64,000 nucleotides of DNA from Flavobacterium sp. DG2-3 (GCF_030730925.1 NZ_JAVAMB010000004.1:1-64000), one strand, 5' to 3'. Positions 27,324 through 36,829 are shown, counted from the stretch's first letter. Numbers and translations: made by a program. The notes: generated by a model not told the origin, from the sequence alone.

Positions 27324-27408
27324 TCTGATGCTTGTATAATGGAACTGCTTTTCTTTTCTAAAAATTTTAAGAAAAGCAGTATCTTGCCGTACTAATCAAA
27401 GCATCAGA
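27324..27408. promoter_or_regulatory. Nested inverted repeats upstream of the MocR-like gene
   Basis: Outer arms TCTGATGCTT (27324-27333) and AAGCATCAGA (27399-27408) enclose inner arms ACTGCTTTTCTT (27344-27355) and AAGAAAAGCAGT (27369-27380). Both pairs are perfect and nearly concentric, ending 9 bases before the ATG. Could be an operator for the regulator itself or a folded leader RNA. Confidence 0.6.
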
Positions 27409-27417
27409 TTTTAAATT

Positions 27418-28908
27418 ATGGATAGTCCGGTTGAAATTCCTTTTAAAAGCTTTATTCAGCTTAAACCAGAGGAAAGCACTGCAATATACCTGCAGTTGGT
27501 TTTTGAGTTCATCAAAGCCATACAAACAGGTTTTCTTCCTGAAGGCACCAAACTTCCCGGCACACGAATTTTATGCAAAGTCCTTTCTGTAAACCGAAAT
27601 ACTTTAATCAAAGCTTTTCAAGATTTAGAATCTCAAGGCTGGATTGAAACACTTCCGAATAAGGGAACTTTTATCCTTTCGCAGCAAAAACAGAAAAACA
27701 AAGCAGAATTTACGATTTCGAAAGAGCAAAATTCATCTGAAGAAAATATCGGATTTAGTTTTCAGCGTTCAACTATCCTCGAAAATCCAATAGAGATAAG
27801 TAATCTTCCGTATCAATTTAATGACGGAATGCCCGATTTAAGATTGGTGCAAACGGATGTTTTGGCAAGATTGTATGTTTCGAAATTAAAAAGAAGAAAA
27901 ACGTCTAAAACCTACGAGCAGATAGAAATGCGTTCGCATTCGAATTTTAAAACGCACTTTTCTAATTATCTCAATCTTACCCGCGGCATTCGTATTTCCA
28001 CTTCAAATTTGCTTACCGCAAGCAGTCACGAAATTGCTTTGTATCTGGTTACCAAAGTCCTTATTGCTCCTGGCGACAAAGTGGTTGTTGCTTCTCCAGG
28101 TTATTATATGTCAAACATGACGCTGACGAATACAGGAGCACAGATTATTTCTATTCCTGTAAATGAGGACGGAATCGACACGAAACGTTTGAAAGAAATC
28201 TGCGAAACATCAAAAATTCGGGTTTTGTATTTAACTTCCAATTATCATTATCCGACGACTATTTCGCTTAGCGCGAAAAAACGAATCGAAGTTTTAGAAT
28301 TAGCCAATCAATATGGATTTGTGATTCTGGAAGACGATTACGATTTTGATTTTCATTATGATAATAATCCTGTTCTGCCTCTCGCTGCTTTCGATTCGAA
28401 TCAGAAAGTGGTTTATATTGGTTCTTTCGGAAGATCGCTTCCGTCTGGTTTCAGTTATGGTTTTGTTGCCGCTCCAGCGGAATTTATTAAAGAACTCGAA
28501 AAACATCAAAACATTCTAGAACCAAGAATTGATGTGCTCAAAGAACAAGTTTTAACCGAATGGATTACGGAAGGAGAAGTGCACCGTCTTTCTAAAAAAA
28601 ATAAAAAAATCTATAAAGAGCGCCGTGATTTTTTTGTTGCTGTTTTAAATGAAAAATTAAATGGCAAAATCAAATTTAAGGTTCCGCCTCGTGGATTGGC
28701 TATTTGGGTCGAATGGCTGGATCATTTTAATCTGATACAATTTCAGAAAGAATGTTCGAATCATGGTTTGTTTCTGCCAAAAACTATTTTGTATCAAACC
28801 AAAAATCTTACTGCGACCCGCTTGGGATTTGGACATTTGGAAATAGAAGAAATGGAAAAAGCGGTGACTATTTTGGGTGAATGTTTGGAGATTGTTTTAG
28901 CGAAATGA
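27418..28908 (+). CDS. MocR-family regulator (GntR winged helix + aminotransferase-like domain) lacking the PLP lysine
   Basis: 496 residues. GntR winged helix at about 20-90 (GTKLPGTRILCKVLSVNRNTL, then IETLPNKGTFIL), then a fold-type I aminotransferase-like domain from about 125 (SHEIALYLVTKVLIAPGDKVVV, NYHYPTT, ILEDDYDFDFHY). In MocR proteins such as GabR and PdxR the cofactor lysine lies in GTFSKSL; here the matching segment is YIGSFGRSLPSG, with R339 (codon AGA) instead of Lys. So it may bind PLP non-covalently, or bind another ligand. Its targets are unknown; the following small membrane-protein gene and its own palindromic leader are candidates. Not closely tied to the salvage locus upstream. 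Confidence 0.92.
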   Translation: MDSPVEIPFKSFIQLKPEESTAIYLQLVFEFIKAIQTGFLPEGTKLPGTRILCKVLSVNRNTLIKAFQDLESQGWIETLPNKGTFILSQQKQKNKAEFTISKEQNSSEENIGFSFQRSTILENPIEISNLPYQFNDGMPDLRLVQTDVLARLYVSKLKRRKTSKTYEQIEMRSHSNFKTHFSNYLNLTRGIRISTSNLLTASSHEIALYLVTKVLIAPGDKVVVASPGYYMSNMTLTNTGAQIISIPVNEDGIDTKRLKEICETSKIRVLYLTSNYHYPTTISLSAKKRIEVLELANQYGFVILEDDYDFDFHYDNNPVLPLAAFDSNQKVVYIGSFGRSLPSGFSYGFVAAPAEFIKELEKHQNILEPRIDVLKEQVLTEWITEGEVHRLSKKNKKIYKERRDFFVAVLNEKLNGKIKFKVPPRGLAIWVEWLDHFNLIQFQKECSNHGLFLPKTILYQTKNLTATRLGFGHLEIEEMEKAVTILGECLEIVLAK

Positions 28909-28944
28909 TGTTTATTTTTTAAACACGGAGCATAGAAGCCAAAA

Positions 28945-28990
28945 TTGTATCCCCAAGGTTGAAACCTTGGGCTATGTTTGAATAGGATTG
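28945..28990. repeat. Palindromic repeat, family C
   Basis: CCAAGGTTGAAACCTTGG followed by GCTATGTTTGAAT. A second copy at 41379-41411 reads CCACGGTTGAAACCGTGG followed by GCTATGTTGAAT: the stem differs by a compensated base pair (A-T to C-G), which means the folded form is conserved. Confidence 0.7.
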
Positions 28991-29136
28991 TATTAAAACC
29001 ATTCTAAGCTATTTTTCAAAACCCAAAAGAGTCATATTTTACTGATAATTATATAATTACACTTTTTAATCCTATAACAAAAAAAGTCTTTTTGAAAGTA
29101 ACTTTGAAATAGAGTTTAATTTAAATAAAAGGGCTT

Positions 29137-29589
29137 ATGATTTTATATTTACTTATACAGTTAATTCTAGTTGCAATTGGGGCGACATCGGCAATGACTT
29201 GGTTTAGTTATGCAGTGTCGAAAAGCTTTAGAGAATTGTATAAAGAGCCTGTTTTATTGAGTTACGCTCTGCAAAAAACAAATATCAGCCTTTCTAAAAA
29301 ATCACAAGATACTTGGGCATGGCTGATACATTACATTATTGGTTTTCTATTTGTTATGGGATATCACATAGTATGGGTAAAGGATATATTGCCAATTTCG
29401 CCACTAAGTGCACTTATTTTAGGTGCTATCAGTGGTGTAATTGGAATACTCAGCTGGATAGTTATATTCAAAATGACCGATCATCAACCCCCCATTGATT
29501 TTAAAGGTTATTATATTCAGCTGTTCTTTGCCCATATTATTTTTGGTGTTGTCGCAACGGCTCTATACGCTATTCCGCTAATCTTTTAA
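29137..29589 (+). CDS. Small four-helix membrane protein, unrecognised
   Basis: 150 residues with four hydrophobic segments (about 2-24, 62-80, 88-113 and 125-148). No family recognised with confidence; the layout resembles DUF1761-like membrane proteins. It starts 228 bases after the MocR-like gene and ends 15 bases before ligD, so it may share a transcript with ligD. Nothing in the sequence suggests a role in end joining. Confidence 0.7.
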   Translation: MILYLLIQLILVAIGATSAMTWFSYAVSKSFRELYKEPVLLSYALQKTNISLSKKSQDTWAWLIHYIIGFLFVMGYHIVWVKDILPISPLSALILGAISGVIGILSWIVIFKMTDHQPPIDFKGYYIQLFFAHIIFGVVATALYAIPLIF

Positions 29590-29604
29590 TACTCGCAAAA
29601 GCTT

Positions 29605-32181
29605 ATGTCACTGTCTAAATACAACGAGAAAAGAGATTTTAAACAAACGCGCGAACCGAAAGGAAAAATCGAAAAGTCGGCAAGCGAATTGATTTTTGTG
29701 GTGCAGAAACATGCTGCGTCTCATCTTCATTATGATTTTAGACTGGAAATGGATGGGGTTCTAAAAAGCTGGGCCGTGCCAAAAGGTCCATCAATGGATC
29801 CAGAAGTAAAACGTCTCGCCATGATGGTCGAAGATCACCCTTACAGTTATAAAGATTTTGAAGGTACAATTCCAGAAGGCAATTACGGCGCAGGAAATGT
29901 AATTGTTTGGGATAACGGAACGTATACTTCTGATGAAAAAACAGCTTCAGACGAAAAACAATTATTAAGTGATTTAGCAAAAGGCCGTTTGAGTTTTATT
30001 CTAAAAGGCAAAAAACTAAAAGGCGAATTTTCATTGGTCAAACTGCACGGAAAACAAGAAAATGCTTGGCTTTTAATTAAGAAAGATGATAAATATGCTT
30101 CTAATGTTGATATTTTAGAAAAAGATAAATCGGTTATTTCTAAAAGAAGTTTGGAACAATTGGAGAAAAATGCTGAAAAACTGGCTTCAAAAACCAAAGA
30201 AAAAACCACGCCGAAAACAGCTCAAAAGAAAGCAGTAAAAAAAAAGTCTGATCCAGAAACTGAAAAAGCAACATTCCTAAAACCGATGCTTGCCAGCGTA
30301 CGCGAAGAACCTTTTGATGATGATGAATGGATTTTTGAAAATAAATACGATGGCTACAGAACCATTGCTGTTATTAACGAACAGGAAGTGGATTTATTCA
30401 GCAGAAATGAAATTTCTTTTAATACTAATTTCAAACCTATTGCCGAAGAGCTAAAAAAAATAGATCATAATGTGGTTCTGGATGGCGAAATTGTGGTCGA
30501 AAATGAGGCTGGAAAAGCAGAATTTCAACTGCTTCAAAACTACATGAAAACTGGAATTGGCAATCTGAAATATTATGTTTTTGATTTATTGAATCTAGAT
30601 GGAAATCTCATTACCGAATTATCGCTTTTGGAACGAAAAGAATTGCTTAAAATTCTCTTTAATAAATATTCCTTTTCGAATGTTTTCTATTCGGAACATA
30701 CAGTCGGCGACGGAATTAAACAATTTGAAAAAGCGGCTAAAAATAAAACAGAAGGCATAATTGCCAAAAGAGCCGACAGCAATTATACTATCAATAAAAG
30801 AAGTTCAAACTGGTTGAAAATAAAAACTGCCAACGAAGAAGAAGCCATCATTATCGGAATTACCGAACCTAAAAATTCGAGAAAATATTTTGGCGCCATC
30901 CTTTTGGGACAATATAACGGCAAAAAACTGGAATATATTGGTAAATGCGGTACTGGCTTTACAGAAAGTATACTGAAAGATTTATATACTAAATTGAAAC
31001 CGCTTTTTATAGATAAATCTCTTCTTGACGCGAAAATTCCGCTACGCGATACAATCCAGTGGGTAAAACCAAAAGTGGTTTGTCAGGTTAAATTTTCAGA
31101 ATGGACACAAGACCAGCATCTAAGACATCCCGTTTATCTCGGAATACGAATAGACAAAAAAGCAGAAGAAGTGCTTTTGTCTTTTAAAAATGAAACTACA
31201 GCAAAACTAAACCAAGAAGAAATGACAGTTACAAAAGAAAATAAAGCCCCGATTAAAACAGAAAATGATTTCGATTTGAAAGTCGGAAAAACGGTTTTAC
31301 ATCTTACCAATCAGAATAAAGTTTATTTTCCGAAAGATAAAATCACAAAAGGCGAAATTGTTCAATATTATGATGAAGTTGCAGAACTTATTCTTCCATA
31401 TTTGAAAGACCGTCCGGAATCGATGAACCGCTTTCCTAACGGAATTGACGGACCAAGTTTTTACCAGAAAGATGTTGATGTCGATAAAATTCCGAAATGG
31501 TTGAAAACAAAAAAAATCTTCTCTGAATCAAACAATGCCGATATCGATTATCTGATTTGCAACAATAAAGAAACATTGCTTTATATGGCCAATTTAGGCT
31601 GTATCGAAATGAATCCGTGGAATTCTACCATTAAACATATTCAGAATCCGGACTGGCTCGTAATTGATTTAGATCCTGCAAAAGATGATTTTAAACAAGT
31701 TGTTCAAACCGCGTTGGTCGTAAAAGAAGTTTTAGACGAATTGGAAACCGAATGTTTGTGCAAAACATCAGGCGCTTCTGGACTTCATATCTACATTCCG
31801 CTTGGGGCGCAATACGATTACGATTCTATAAAAATATTAGGCGAACTGATCGCAAAAGAAGTGCAATCGAGACTTCCAGATATTACATCTGTGGACAGAA
31901 GCATCAAAAAAAGAAACAACAAATTGTACATTGACTTTTTGCAAAACAGACGCGGACAAACTTTGGCGGCGCCTTATTCTGTTCGTCCAAAACCTGGCGC
32001 AACAGTTTCAACGCCTTTAGAGTGGAGCGAAGTGAATGAAAAACTGCATCCGTCGCAATTTACAATTAAAAATGTTTTGCAGCGATTTGAGAAAAGAGGC
32101 GATTTATGGAAACCTGTTTTATCCAAAGGCGCCAATATTAAAAAGATTATTCATAAACTAGAAGCAAGCCAGAACAGTTAA
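29605..32181 (+). CDS. ligD: ATP-dependent DNA ligase LigD (multifunctional NHEJ enzyme)
   Basis: 858 residues in the order 3'-phosphoesterase, ligase, polymerase, as in Pseudomonas LigD. Phosphoesterase at about 25-165 ([45 protein letters not shown]). A lysine-rich linker (about 185-222) leads to the ligase with nucleophile K247 in ENKYDGYR and motif V-type KIK. The polymerase domain starts near 565 ([10 protein letters not shown]) with the metal-binding pair D688-L-D690 and a downstream [12 protein letters not shown]. It repairs double-strand breaks with Ku. The gene converges on ku and their stop codons overlap (32178-32181). Confidence 0.97.
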   Translation: MSLSKYNEKRDFKQTREPKGKIEKSASELIFVVQKHAASHLHYDFRLEMDGVLKSWAVPKGPSMDPEVKRLAMMVEDHPYSYKDFEGTIPEGNYGAGNVIVWDNGTYTSDEKTASDEKQLLSDLAKGRLSFILKGKKLKGEFSLVKLHGKQENAWLLIKKDDKYASNVDILEKDKSVISKRSLEQLEKNAEKLASKTKEKTTPKTAQKKAVKKKSDPETEKATFLKPMLASVREEPFDDDEWIFENKYDGYRTIAVINEQEVDLFSRNEISFNTNFKPIAEELKKIDHNVVLDGEIVVENEAGKAEFQLLQNYMKTGIGNLKYYVFDLLNLDGNLITELSLLERKELLKILFNKYSFSNVFYSEHTVGDGIKQFEKAAKNKTEGIIAKRADSNYTINKRSSNWLKIKTANEEEAIIIGITEPKNSRKYFGAILLGQYNGKKLEYIGKCGTGFTESILKDLYTKLKPLFIDKSLLDAKIPLRDTIQWVKPKVVCQVKFSEWTQDQHLRHPVYLGIRIDKKAEEVLLSFKNETTAKLNQEEMTVTKENKAPIKTENDFDLKVGKTVLHLTNQNKVYFPKDKITKGEIVQYYDEVAELILPYLKDRPESMNRFPNGIDGPSFYQKDVDVDKIPKWLKTKKIFSESNNADIDYLICNNKETLLYMANLGCIEMNPWNSTIKHIQNPDWLVIDLDPAKDDFKQVVQTALVVKEVLDELETECLCKTSGASGLHIYIPLGAQYDYDSIKILGELIAKEVQSRLPDITSVDRSIKKRNNKLYIDFLQNRRGQTLAAPYSVRPKPGATVSTPLEWSEVNEKLHPSQFTIKNVLQRFEKRGDLWKPVLSKGANIKKIIHKLEASQNS

Positions 32182-32957
32182 GACGATTTTTTCTTTTTGG
32201 TCTCTAAACTTGCTTTTAGCATCGACATTAAATCGTCGCTTTGTTTGTGTACGACTTTTAGTTTTGGAGCTGCCTTTTGCGGTTTCCCTTTGGCTTTCTT
32301 TTTAATAATATCTAAAAGCTTAGCAGTATATTCGTCTTTATAGCCAGAAATATCAAATTTCTCCGTCAGTTGGTCGATTAGTTTTTCGGCCATATCCATT
32401 TCTTTTGTTGCCTTTTTAGACATTGGCGGAAGCTTTAATTCATCTGTGCTTCGAATTTCTTGTTCAAATCGAATTCGATTTAAAACAATAACATTTTTGT
32501 ACGGTTTTAAAATCGCCAAACTTTCTTTGTTTCGCAACACAAATTTCGTAACGCCAACTTTTCCAGAAGCTTCGAGCGCATCGCGGAGCAATCCGTACGC
32601 ATTCATCGCGCCTTTGTCTGGTTCGAGATAATACGGCTGTTCGTAGTAAATGCTTTGGATTTCTTTTTCGAAAGCAAAACTTTCAATATCTATTGTTTTG
32701 GTTTTAATCGCGTCGGCGGCTTCAAAATCAGAATCTTCTAAAATGACATATTTATCATCTAACTTGTAGCCTTTTACTATATTTCCAAAATCAACCTCTT
32801 TACCTGTGTCTTCATTAACACGTTTAAACTTGATGTTGGCATGATCTTTCGCGTCAAGCATATCCATATCTAGACTGCTTTCCTGCACTGCGGAAAACAT
32901 TTTAATCGGAATATTAATTAATCCAAAACTTACCGAACCTGTCCAAATTGATCTCAT
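32178..32957 (-). CDS. ku: Bacterial Ku, DNA end-binding protein
   Basis: 259 residues. Typical N-terminus [23 protein letters not shown], central beta-barrel ([37 protein letters not shown]) and a C-terminal lysine-rich tail (about 225-259). It forms a homodimeric ring on DNA ends and recruits LigD. Convergent with ligD with a 4-base overlap, rather than the head-to-tail order often seen, so the two proteins come from separate transcripts. Confidence 0.97.
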   Translation of the reverse strand: MRSIWTGSVSFGLINIPIKMFSAVQESSLDMDMLDAKDHANIKFKRVNEDTGKEVDFGNIVKGYKLDDKYVILEDSDFEAADAIKTKTIDIESFAFEKEIQSIYYEQPYYLEPDKGAMNAYGLLRDALEASGKVGVTKFVLRNKESLAILKPYKNVIVLNRIRFEQEIRSTDELKLPPMSKKATKEMDMAEKLIDQLTEKFDISGYKDEYTAKLLDIIKKKAKGKPQKAAPKLKVVHKQSDDLMSMLKASLETKKKKSS

Positions 32958-33039
32958 GGCTTTTGTTTTTAAATTGAACTCTAATTTAGTCCATCTAAAA
33001 AACGTAAGTCTTACAAAATCAAAGATTTGTTTTATAAAG

Positions 33040-33182
33040 TTATGAGGAAAAAGAGTTATGAATTATGAGTTATGAGTTATGAGTTATGAATTATGACCCT
33101 ACAAAAACTTGAAACTTGAAACTTGAAACCTCCAAATCTTAAAACCTCTGTCCCTCTGTCCCTTTGTCTCTCTGTCCCTAAA
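33040..33182. repeat. Text-like repeats before ku, family D (left arm)
   Basis: Three tandem runs: GAGTTATGA/GAATTATGA units (33052-33096), three AACTTGAAAC-type units (33107-33130) and CCTCTGTCC-type units (33144-33180). The first two reappear in inverted orientation at 33921-33990, so the intervening gene is bracketed by an inverted pair. No coding potential. Confidence 0.75.
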
Positions 33183-33185
33183 AAA

Positions 33186-33785
33186 TCAATAATAAATACT
33201 CAAAATTATTTTTGATTTGGAGCTGTCGATAATCTTTTCTAATTTTTTAAAAAAAGCTTCGCTAACCATTGGACAGCCTTGACTGTTGTAGATATAATAA
33301 TCCTGTTCTTCATTTGGCACCGCTGAATAAGGATGTAAAACAATTGCCCTTTTTTCGGCGTTGCTATTGGTATCATGCAAACCTTGCAATTTATAGGCTT
33401 TACCAAACATTCCGCGATACGATTTTCCAATCGCATAACACCCTAAAGAAGTACATTTAGAATTGGGTTCGTTGCTAAATTTTAGATCTCCTCTTACATT
33501 GGTTTCAGATCCAGAGCCATTGGCAACTAGACCTTCTTCAAGAATTTTATTGTTTTCGAGATCGTAAACAAAAAATCTGTTTTTGCCAGATTTAATCTTC
33601 ATATCGATTAAAAAAGCAATTTTTGTATTGTAGGTATTATTTTTCGAAATTGTATTTTTTACTTCTTGAAGCTGAACGTAAAGACGTTCCATATCAGGAC
33701 TTATTGGTTCTCCTGAGACTTTACTTTCATTCGGATTTCCAAAGAAAATAAAATAAGAGTAAGCAATCAGACTTAGAATTTTCAT
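33186..33785 (-). CDS. YkuD_2-type L,D-transpeptidase-like protein
   Basis: 199 residues with a short hydrophobic N-terminus (MKILSLIAYSYFIFFG) that is probably a signal sequence. Segments FFVYDLENNKILEEGLVANGSGS, GCYAIGKSYRGMFGKAYKLQGLHDTNSNAEKRAIVLHP and the final SQGCPMV match the murein L,D-transpeptidase catalytic family (PF13645 type). The nucleophile would be C171, with the His in IVLHP as partner. Such enzymes cross-link or edit the peptidoglycan peptide in the periplasm. The gene stands alone, framed by inverted text-like repeats. Catalysis is inferred from the family. Confidence 0.85.
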   Translation of the reverse strand: MKILSLIAYSYFIFFGNPNESKVSGEPISPDMERLYVQLQEVKNTISKNNTYNTKIAFLIDMKIKSGKNRFFVYDLENNKILEEGLVANGSGSETNVRGDLKFSNEPNSKCTSLGCYAIGKSYRGMFGKAYKLQGLHDTNSNAEKRAIVLHPYSAVPNEEQDYYIYNSQGCPMVSEAFFKKLEKIIDSSKSKIILSIYY

Positions 33786-33885
33786 TGTAATTGTTCTTAG
33801 AAATTAACAGTACAAAATTACTTGCCGTTCTAAAAAACAAATACCTACAAAAGACTGAAAAACAATACAATACGATTTTATTTTA

Positions 33886-33917
33886 TAAAAAAAACAGATG
33901 ATAAAATCATCTGTCTT
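33886..33917 (-). terminator. Intrinsic terminator after metNIQ
   Basis: Stem ACAGATGAT/ATCATCTGT (33894-33902 and 33906-33914) with a 3-base loop, followed on the minus strand by eight T. On the plus strand it is followed by CTTTTTATG, so it could work both ways. It lies about 75 bases after the metQ stop. Confidence 0.8.
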
Positions 33918-33920
33918 TTT

Positions 33921-33990
33921 ATGTTTCAAGTTTGAGGTTTCAAGTGAAACTCATAACTCATAACTCATAATTCATAATTCATAACTCAAA
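33921..33990. repeat. Text-like repeats after metQ, family D (right arm, inverted)
   Basis: GTTTCAAGTTTGAGGTTTCAAG followed by five ACTCATA/ATTCATA units. It is the reverse complement of the run at 33052-33130 and directly abuts the metQ stop codon. Confidence 0.7.
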
Positions 33991-34806
33991 TTACCAACCT
34001 CTTACCGCTCCACCTTTAAATTGCTCTTCTGCTACTTTTTCTACTTCTGGAGATTGAAAAGCTTGTAAAAACTGTTTTACTTTTTCTTCGTTTTTATTGT
34101 CTTCACGGCTCACCACCAAATTCACATAAGGCGATTCTTTATCCTCAATAAACAAAGCATCACGAGACGGAACCAATCCCGCCGCAGAAGCAAACGTATT
34201 GTTGATGATGGCGATAGAAACGTTTTCATCATCTAACGCGCGAGGCAATTGAGGCGCTTCTAATTCTAAAATTTTTAAGTTTTTAGGATTACTTACAATG
34301 TCAGTCACTTTTGGCAATAAACCAACGCCGTCTTTCAGTTTTAATAATCCGTTTTTCTGTAAAAGCAATAAAGAACGTCCGCCGTTTGTTGGATCGTTTG
34401 GAATAATAATCGTGCTTTCGTTCTTCAACTCAGAAAGGCTTTTTATTTTTTTAGAATATCCTGCAATTGGATAAACAAATGTATTTCCGATAATTGCCAA
34501 TTTGTATCCTCTTTGTTTTGACTGCTCATCCAAATATGGTTTGTGCTGAAAAGCATTGGCATCAATATCACCTTGACTTAAAGCTTCGTTCGGAATTACA
34601 TAATCGTTGAAAGAAACCAACTCTACTTCTAATCCAAATTTTTCTTTGGCTACTTTTTTTGCCGCTTCAGCTACTTTTAGTTCTGGTCCAGAAGCCACTC
34701 CCACTTTAATAAAATGTGGATCATTATTTTTTTTATCGCCTCCGCAATTTGATAAAACAAGTGCTAAAGCAACTACTCCAGCTGTTTTTAAAATATTTAA
34801 TTTCAT
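33991..34806 (-). CDS. metQ: Methionine-binding lipoprotein MetQ
   Basis: 271 residues with a lipoprotein signal (VLSNCGG, Cys about 21). NlpA/MetQ fold: IKVGVASGPELKVAEAAKKVAKEKFGLEVELVSFNDY, NEALSQGDIDANAFQHKPYLD, IIIPNDPTNGGRSLLLLQ. It delivers methionine to MetI-MetN. Last gene of metNIQ, 80 bases after metI; the gap contains a repeated TTATCTAATTTTCTAATT word (34848-34889). Expression is probably set by the leader ORF and terminator before metN. Confidence 0.96.
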   Translation of the reverse strand: MKLNILKTAGVVALALVLSNCGGDKKNNDPHFIKVGVASGPELKVAEAAKKVAKEKFGLEVELVSFNDYVIPNEALSQGDIDANAFQHKPYLDEQSKQRGYKLAIIGNTFVYPIAGYSKKIKSLSELKNESTIIIPNDPTNGGRSLLLLQKNGLLKLKDGVGLLPKVTDIVSNPKNLKILELEAPQLPRALDDENVSIAIINNTFASAAGLVPSRDALFIEDKESPYVNLVVSREDNKNEEKVKQFLQAFQSPEVEKVAEEQFKGGAVRGW

Positions 34807-34886
34807 AAGATTAACTTTTATATTTTTTTATATTTTGATGAGCCAATTATCTAATTTTCTAATTGACCAATTATCTAATTTTCTAA

Positions 34887-35540
34887 TTATCTATGGTCAA
34901 ATCGCTTTGATAATTTGTCTCCTGCAAACTGAATTATGAATACTAAAATGACCAATAAAGCTAGAACAGAATTCATCGTCACGGCATCATAACCAATATA
35001 TCCGTATTGATAACCAACTTGTCCTAATCCGCCTGCGCCAACTGCTCCGCCCATTGCCGAATATCCGACAAGCGTGATTAAAGTAATCGAAGCCGCATTG
35101 ATTAATGATGGCAATGCTTCTGGCAATAATACTTTATACACAATTTGAAAAGGTGTTGCTCCCAATGCTCTTGCCGCTTCGATTAATCCTGACGGAAGGC
35201 TTAGCAAACTATTTTCTACCAAACGTGCAATAAAAGGCGCTGCACCAATACTTAACGGAACCAAGGCGGCACTCACTCCAATTGAAGTTCCCACAATGGC
35301 ACGCGTAAAGGGAATCATCCAAACGATTAAAATAATGAATGGAATAGAACGAAAAACATTTACTATAACAGATAATGTTCTGTTTAAAACTGGCTGCTCC
35401 AGAATTTGGTTTTTACGGGTTAGGAAAAGCAAGATTCCTGTTGGAAGTCCTAATAAAAAACCGAAAAAGCCCGATACAAAAGTCATAACAATGGTTTCCC
35501 ATGTTCCTTTTAGCAATAAATCTATAATAGAATCAGACAT
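34887..35540 (-). CDS. metI: Methionine ABC transporter permease MetI
   Basis: 217 residues with five membrane segments and the coupling motif [20 protein letters not shown] (about 135-154) that docks with the ATPase. It overlaps the end of metN by 8 bases, so the two are translationally coupled. The C-terminal segment is [27 protein letters not shown]. Confidence 0.96.
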   Translation of the reverse strand: MSDSIIDLLLKGTWETIVMTFVSGFFGFLLGLPTGILLFLTRKNQILEQPVLNRTLSVIVNVFRSIPFIILIVWMIPFTRAIVGTSIGVSAALVPLSIGAAPFIARLVENSLLSLPSGLIEAARALGATPFQIVYKVLLPEALPSLINAASITLITLVGYSAMGGAVGAGGLGQVGYQYGYIGYDAVTMNSVLALLVILVFIIQFAGDKLSKRFDHR

Positions 35541-36564
35541 AACCTAAAATTTCTGTTTTAATGTGTTTGGAATTAAAATATTGAATCGCCGCATCGTAAT
35601 TTTCGCGTTTTCCTGATAATTCAATCAGCATTACACCAAAATTAACTTCGCCTGCCTGATCCATTTGTGCGCTCACGATTTTGAAATCGGTATCAAAAAT
35701 TCTTGACACTTCTGAAATAACTGGTTCGTTAACCGATTTTCCTGTCATTTCCAATTTCAATAACGGATTTAAAGTTCCGTTATCTTGCTTTTGCAATTTA
35801 TCCTGATAAACTTCTGGAATATCAATATGAAGAGACGAAGCGATAAATTCTTTTGTCAGTTCGTGTTTTGGATCAGCAAAAATTTCGCCTACGCTTCCCT
35901 GCTCTATCAGTTTTCCGTGACTGATTACTGCCACTTCATCACAAATTGATTTTACCACTTCCATTTGGTGTGTAATCAACAGAACCGTAATATTCAGACG
36001 TTTGTTAATGTCTTTCAATAAATTTAAAATCGATCTTGTAGTTGCAGGATCTAATGCGCTTGTCGCTTCATCAGACAAAAGCACTTTAGGATTATTGGCT
36101 AGAGTTCTCGCAATGGCAACTCTTTGTTTTTGTCCGCCCGAAAGACTTGCTGGATAATCGTTTGCCTTTTCTGCCAGACCCACCAATTGCAATAATTCTA
36201 AAACACGCGTTTTGATTTCGTTTTTAGGAGTTCCTGCTAATTCTAACGGAAAAGCCACATTATCAAAAACGGTTCTAGAAGAAAGCAGATTAAAGTGCTG
36301 GAAAATCATTCCGATTTGTCTTCTTTCAATTGCCAAATCTGCATTTGACAATTGCATTAGTGCTTTACCATCCACTATAATTTCACCAGAAGTTGGTCTT
36401 TCCAATAAATTGACACAGCGAATCAGCGTACTTTTTCCTGCTCCTGAAGTTCCAATTACACCAAAAATTTTCCCTTCAGGAACTCTAAGCGAGACATCAG
36501 ACAAAGCCGAAACGATCTTGTCTTTCTGATGGAAAGTTTTGGTTACATTTTTTAATTCAATCAT
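35533..36564 (-). CDS. metN: Methionine import ATPase MetN
   Basis: 343 residues from the chosen ATG ([15 protein letters not shown]). An in-frame ATG seven codons upstream would lie inside the terminator hairpin and is rejected. Walker [11 protein letters not shown]-loop IFQHFNLL, signature [16 protein letters not shown], Walker [14 protein letters not shown], then the C-terminal NIL/ACT-type regulatory domain (about 265-343) that senses methionine in this family. Preceded by a 31-codon leader ORF and an intrinsic terminator, which suggests transcription attenuation in addition to allosteric control. Confidence 0.96.
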   Translation of the reverse strand: MIELKNVTKTFHQKDKIVSALSDVSLRVPEGKIFGVIGTSGAGKSTLIRCVNLLERPTSGEIIVDGKALMQLSNADLAIERRQIGMIFQHFNLLSSRTVFDNVAFPLELAGTPKNEIKTRVLELLQLVGLAEKANDYPASLSGGQKQRVAIARTLANNPKVLLSDEATSALDPATTRSILNLLKDINKRLNITVLLITHQMEVVKSICDEVAVISHGKLIEQGSVGEIFADPKHELTKEFIASSLHIDIPEVYQDKLQKQDNGTLNPLLKLEMTGKSVNEPVISEVSRIFDTDFKIVSAQMDQAGEVNFGVMLIELSGKRENYDAAIQYFNSKHIKTEILGYV

Positions 36565-36572
36565 TTTTTGAG

Positions 36573-36618
36573 TTTTAAAAAACAAAAAAGCCTTTCATAT
36601 ATAAGTTGAAAGGCTTTT
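36573..36618 (-). terminator. Attenuator-like terminator in the metN leader
   Basis: On the minus strand the 11-bp perfect stem AAAAGCCTTTC/GAAAGGCTTTT (36608-36618 with 36586-36596) has an 11-base loop and is followed by TTGTTTTTT. It begins 19 bases after the leader ORF stop and ends only about 10 bases before the metN ATG, so it must be bypassed for metNIQ to be transcribed. Confidence 0.82.
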
Positions 36619-36637
36619 CGAAATAAATTTTATTATT

Positions 36638-36733
36638 TTATATATAAGCCAGATCAATAAATACCATAATAGCAACACAGCACATCATACTGTGGCGATA
36701 ATAATTATTCATTTTCTGGTTCTGTTTCTTCAT
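36638..36733 (-). CDS. Putative 31-residue leader peptide of metNIQ
   Basis: A short ORF, MKKQNQKMNNYYRHSMMCCV followed by AIMVFIDLAYI and stop. Of 31 codons five are Met and two Cys, with Met-Met-Cys-Cys adjacent at residues 16-19 and another Met at 23. The MMC codons lie between CACAG and CTGTG, which can form a hairpin. A TAnnTTTG element ends 8 bases before the ATG, so the message would start almost at the start codon. A terminator follows the stop. The arrangement is that of a leader peptide whose translation speed reports the supply of Met- or Cys-tRNA. I do not recognise the peptide. It might instead be chance, but codon content and position argue otherwise. Confidence 0.6.
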   Translation of the reverse strand: MKKQNQKMNNYYRHSMMCCVAIMVFIDLAYI

Positions 36734-36741
36734 AGCGAGTG

Positions 36742-36749
36742 CAAATTTA
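36742..36749 (-). promoter_or_regulatory. -7 element of the metNIQ leader promoter
   Basis: Minus-strand TAAATTTG matches TAnnTTTG. The start of transcription would be about 4 bases before the leader ATG (near-leaderless). No TTG sits 19 bases upstream, so the -33 box is weak or absent. Confidence 0.5.
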
Positions 36750-36829
36750 AATAGTTATTTTCAATTTTAACACATAAATCGTCAAAACTTTTATTTCCCT
36801 ATCAATTTAGTAGGTTATTTTGAAGGGAA

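Noticed and set aside
33040..33182. CRISPR array candidate in the short tandem repeats before ku
   Set aside because: Units are under 12 bases, contiguous and degenerate, with no unique spacers and no cas genes.
36565..36585. Upstream in-frame ATG for metN (MFFKTQK extension)
   Set aside because: It would start within the terminator hairpin and T-run; the downstream ATG gives the normal MetN N-terminus.
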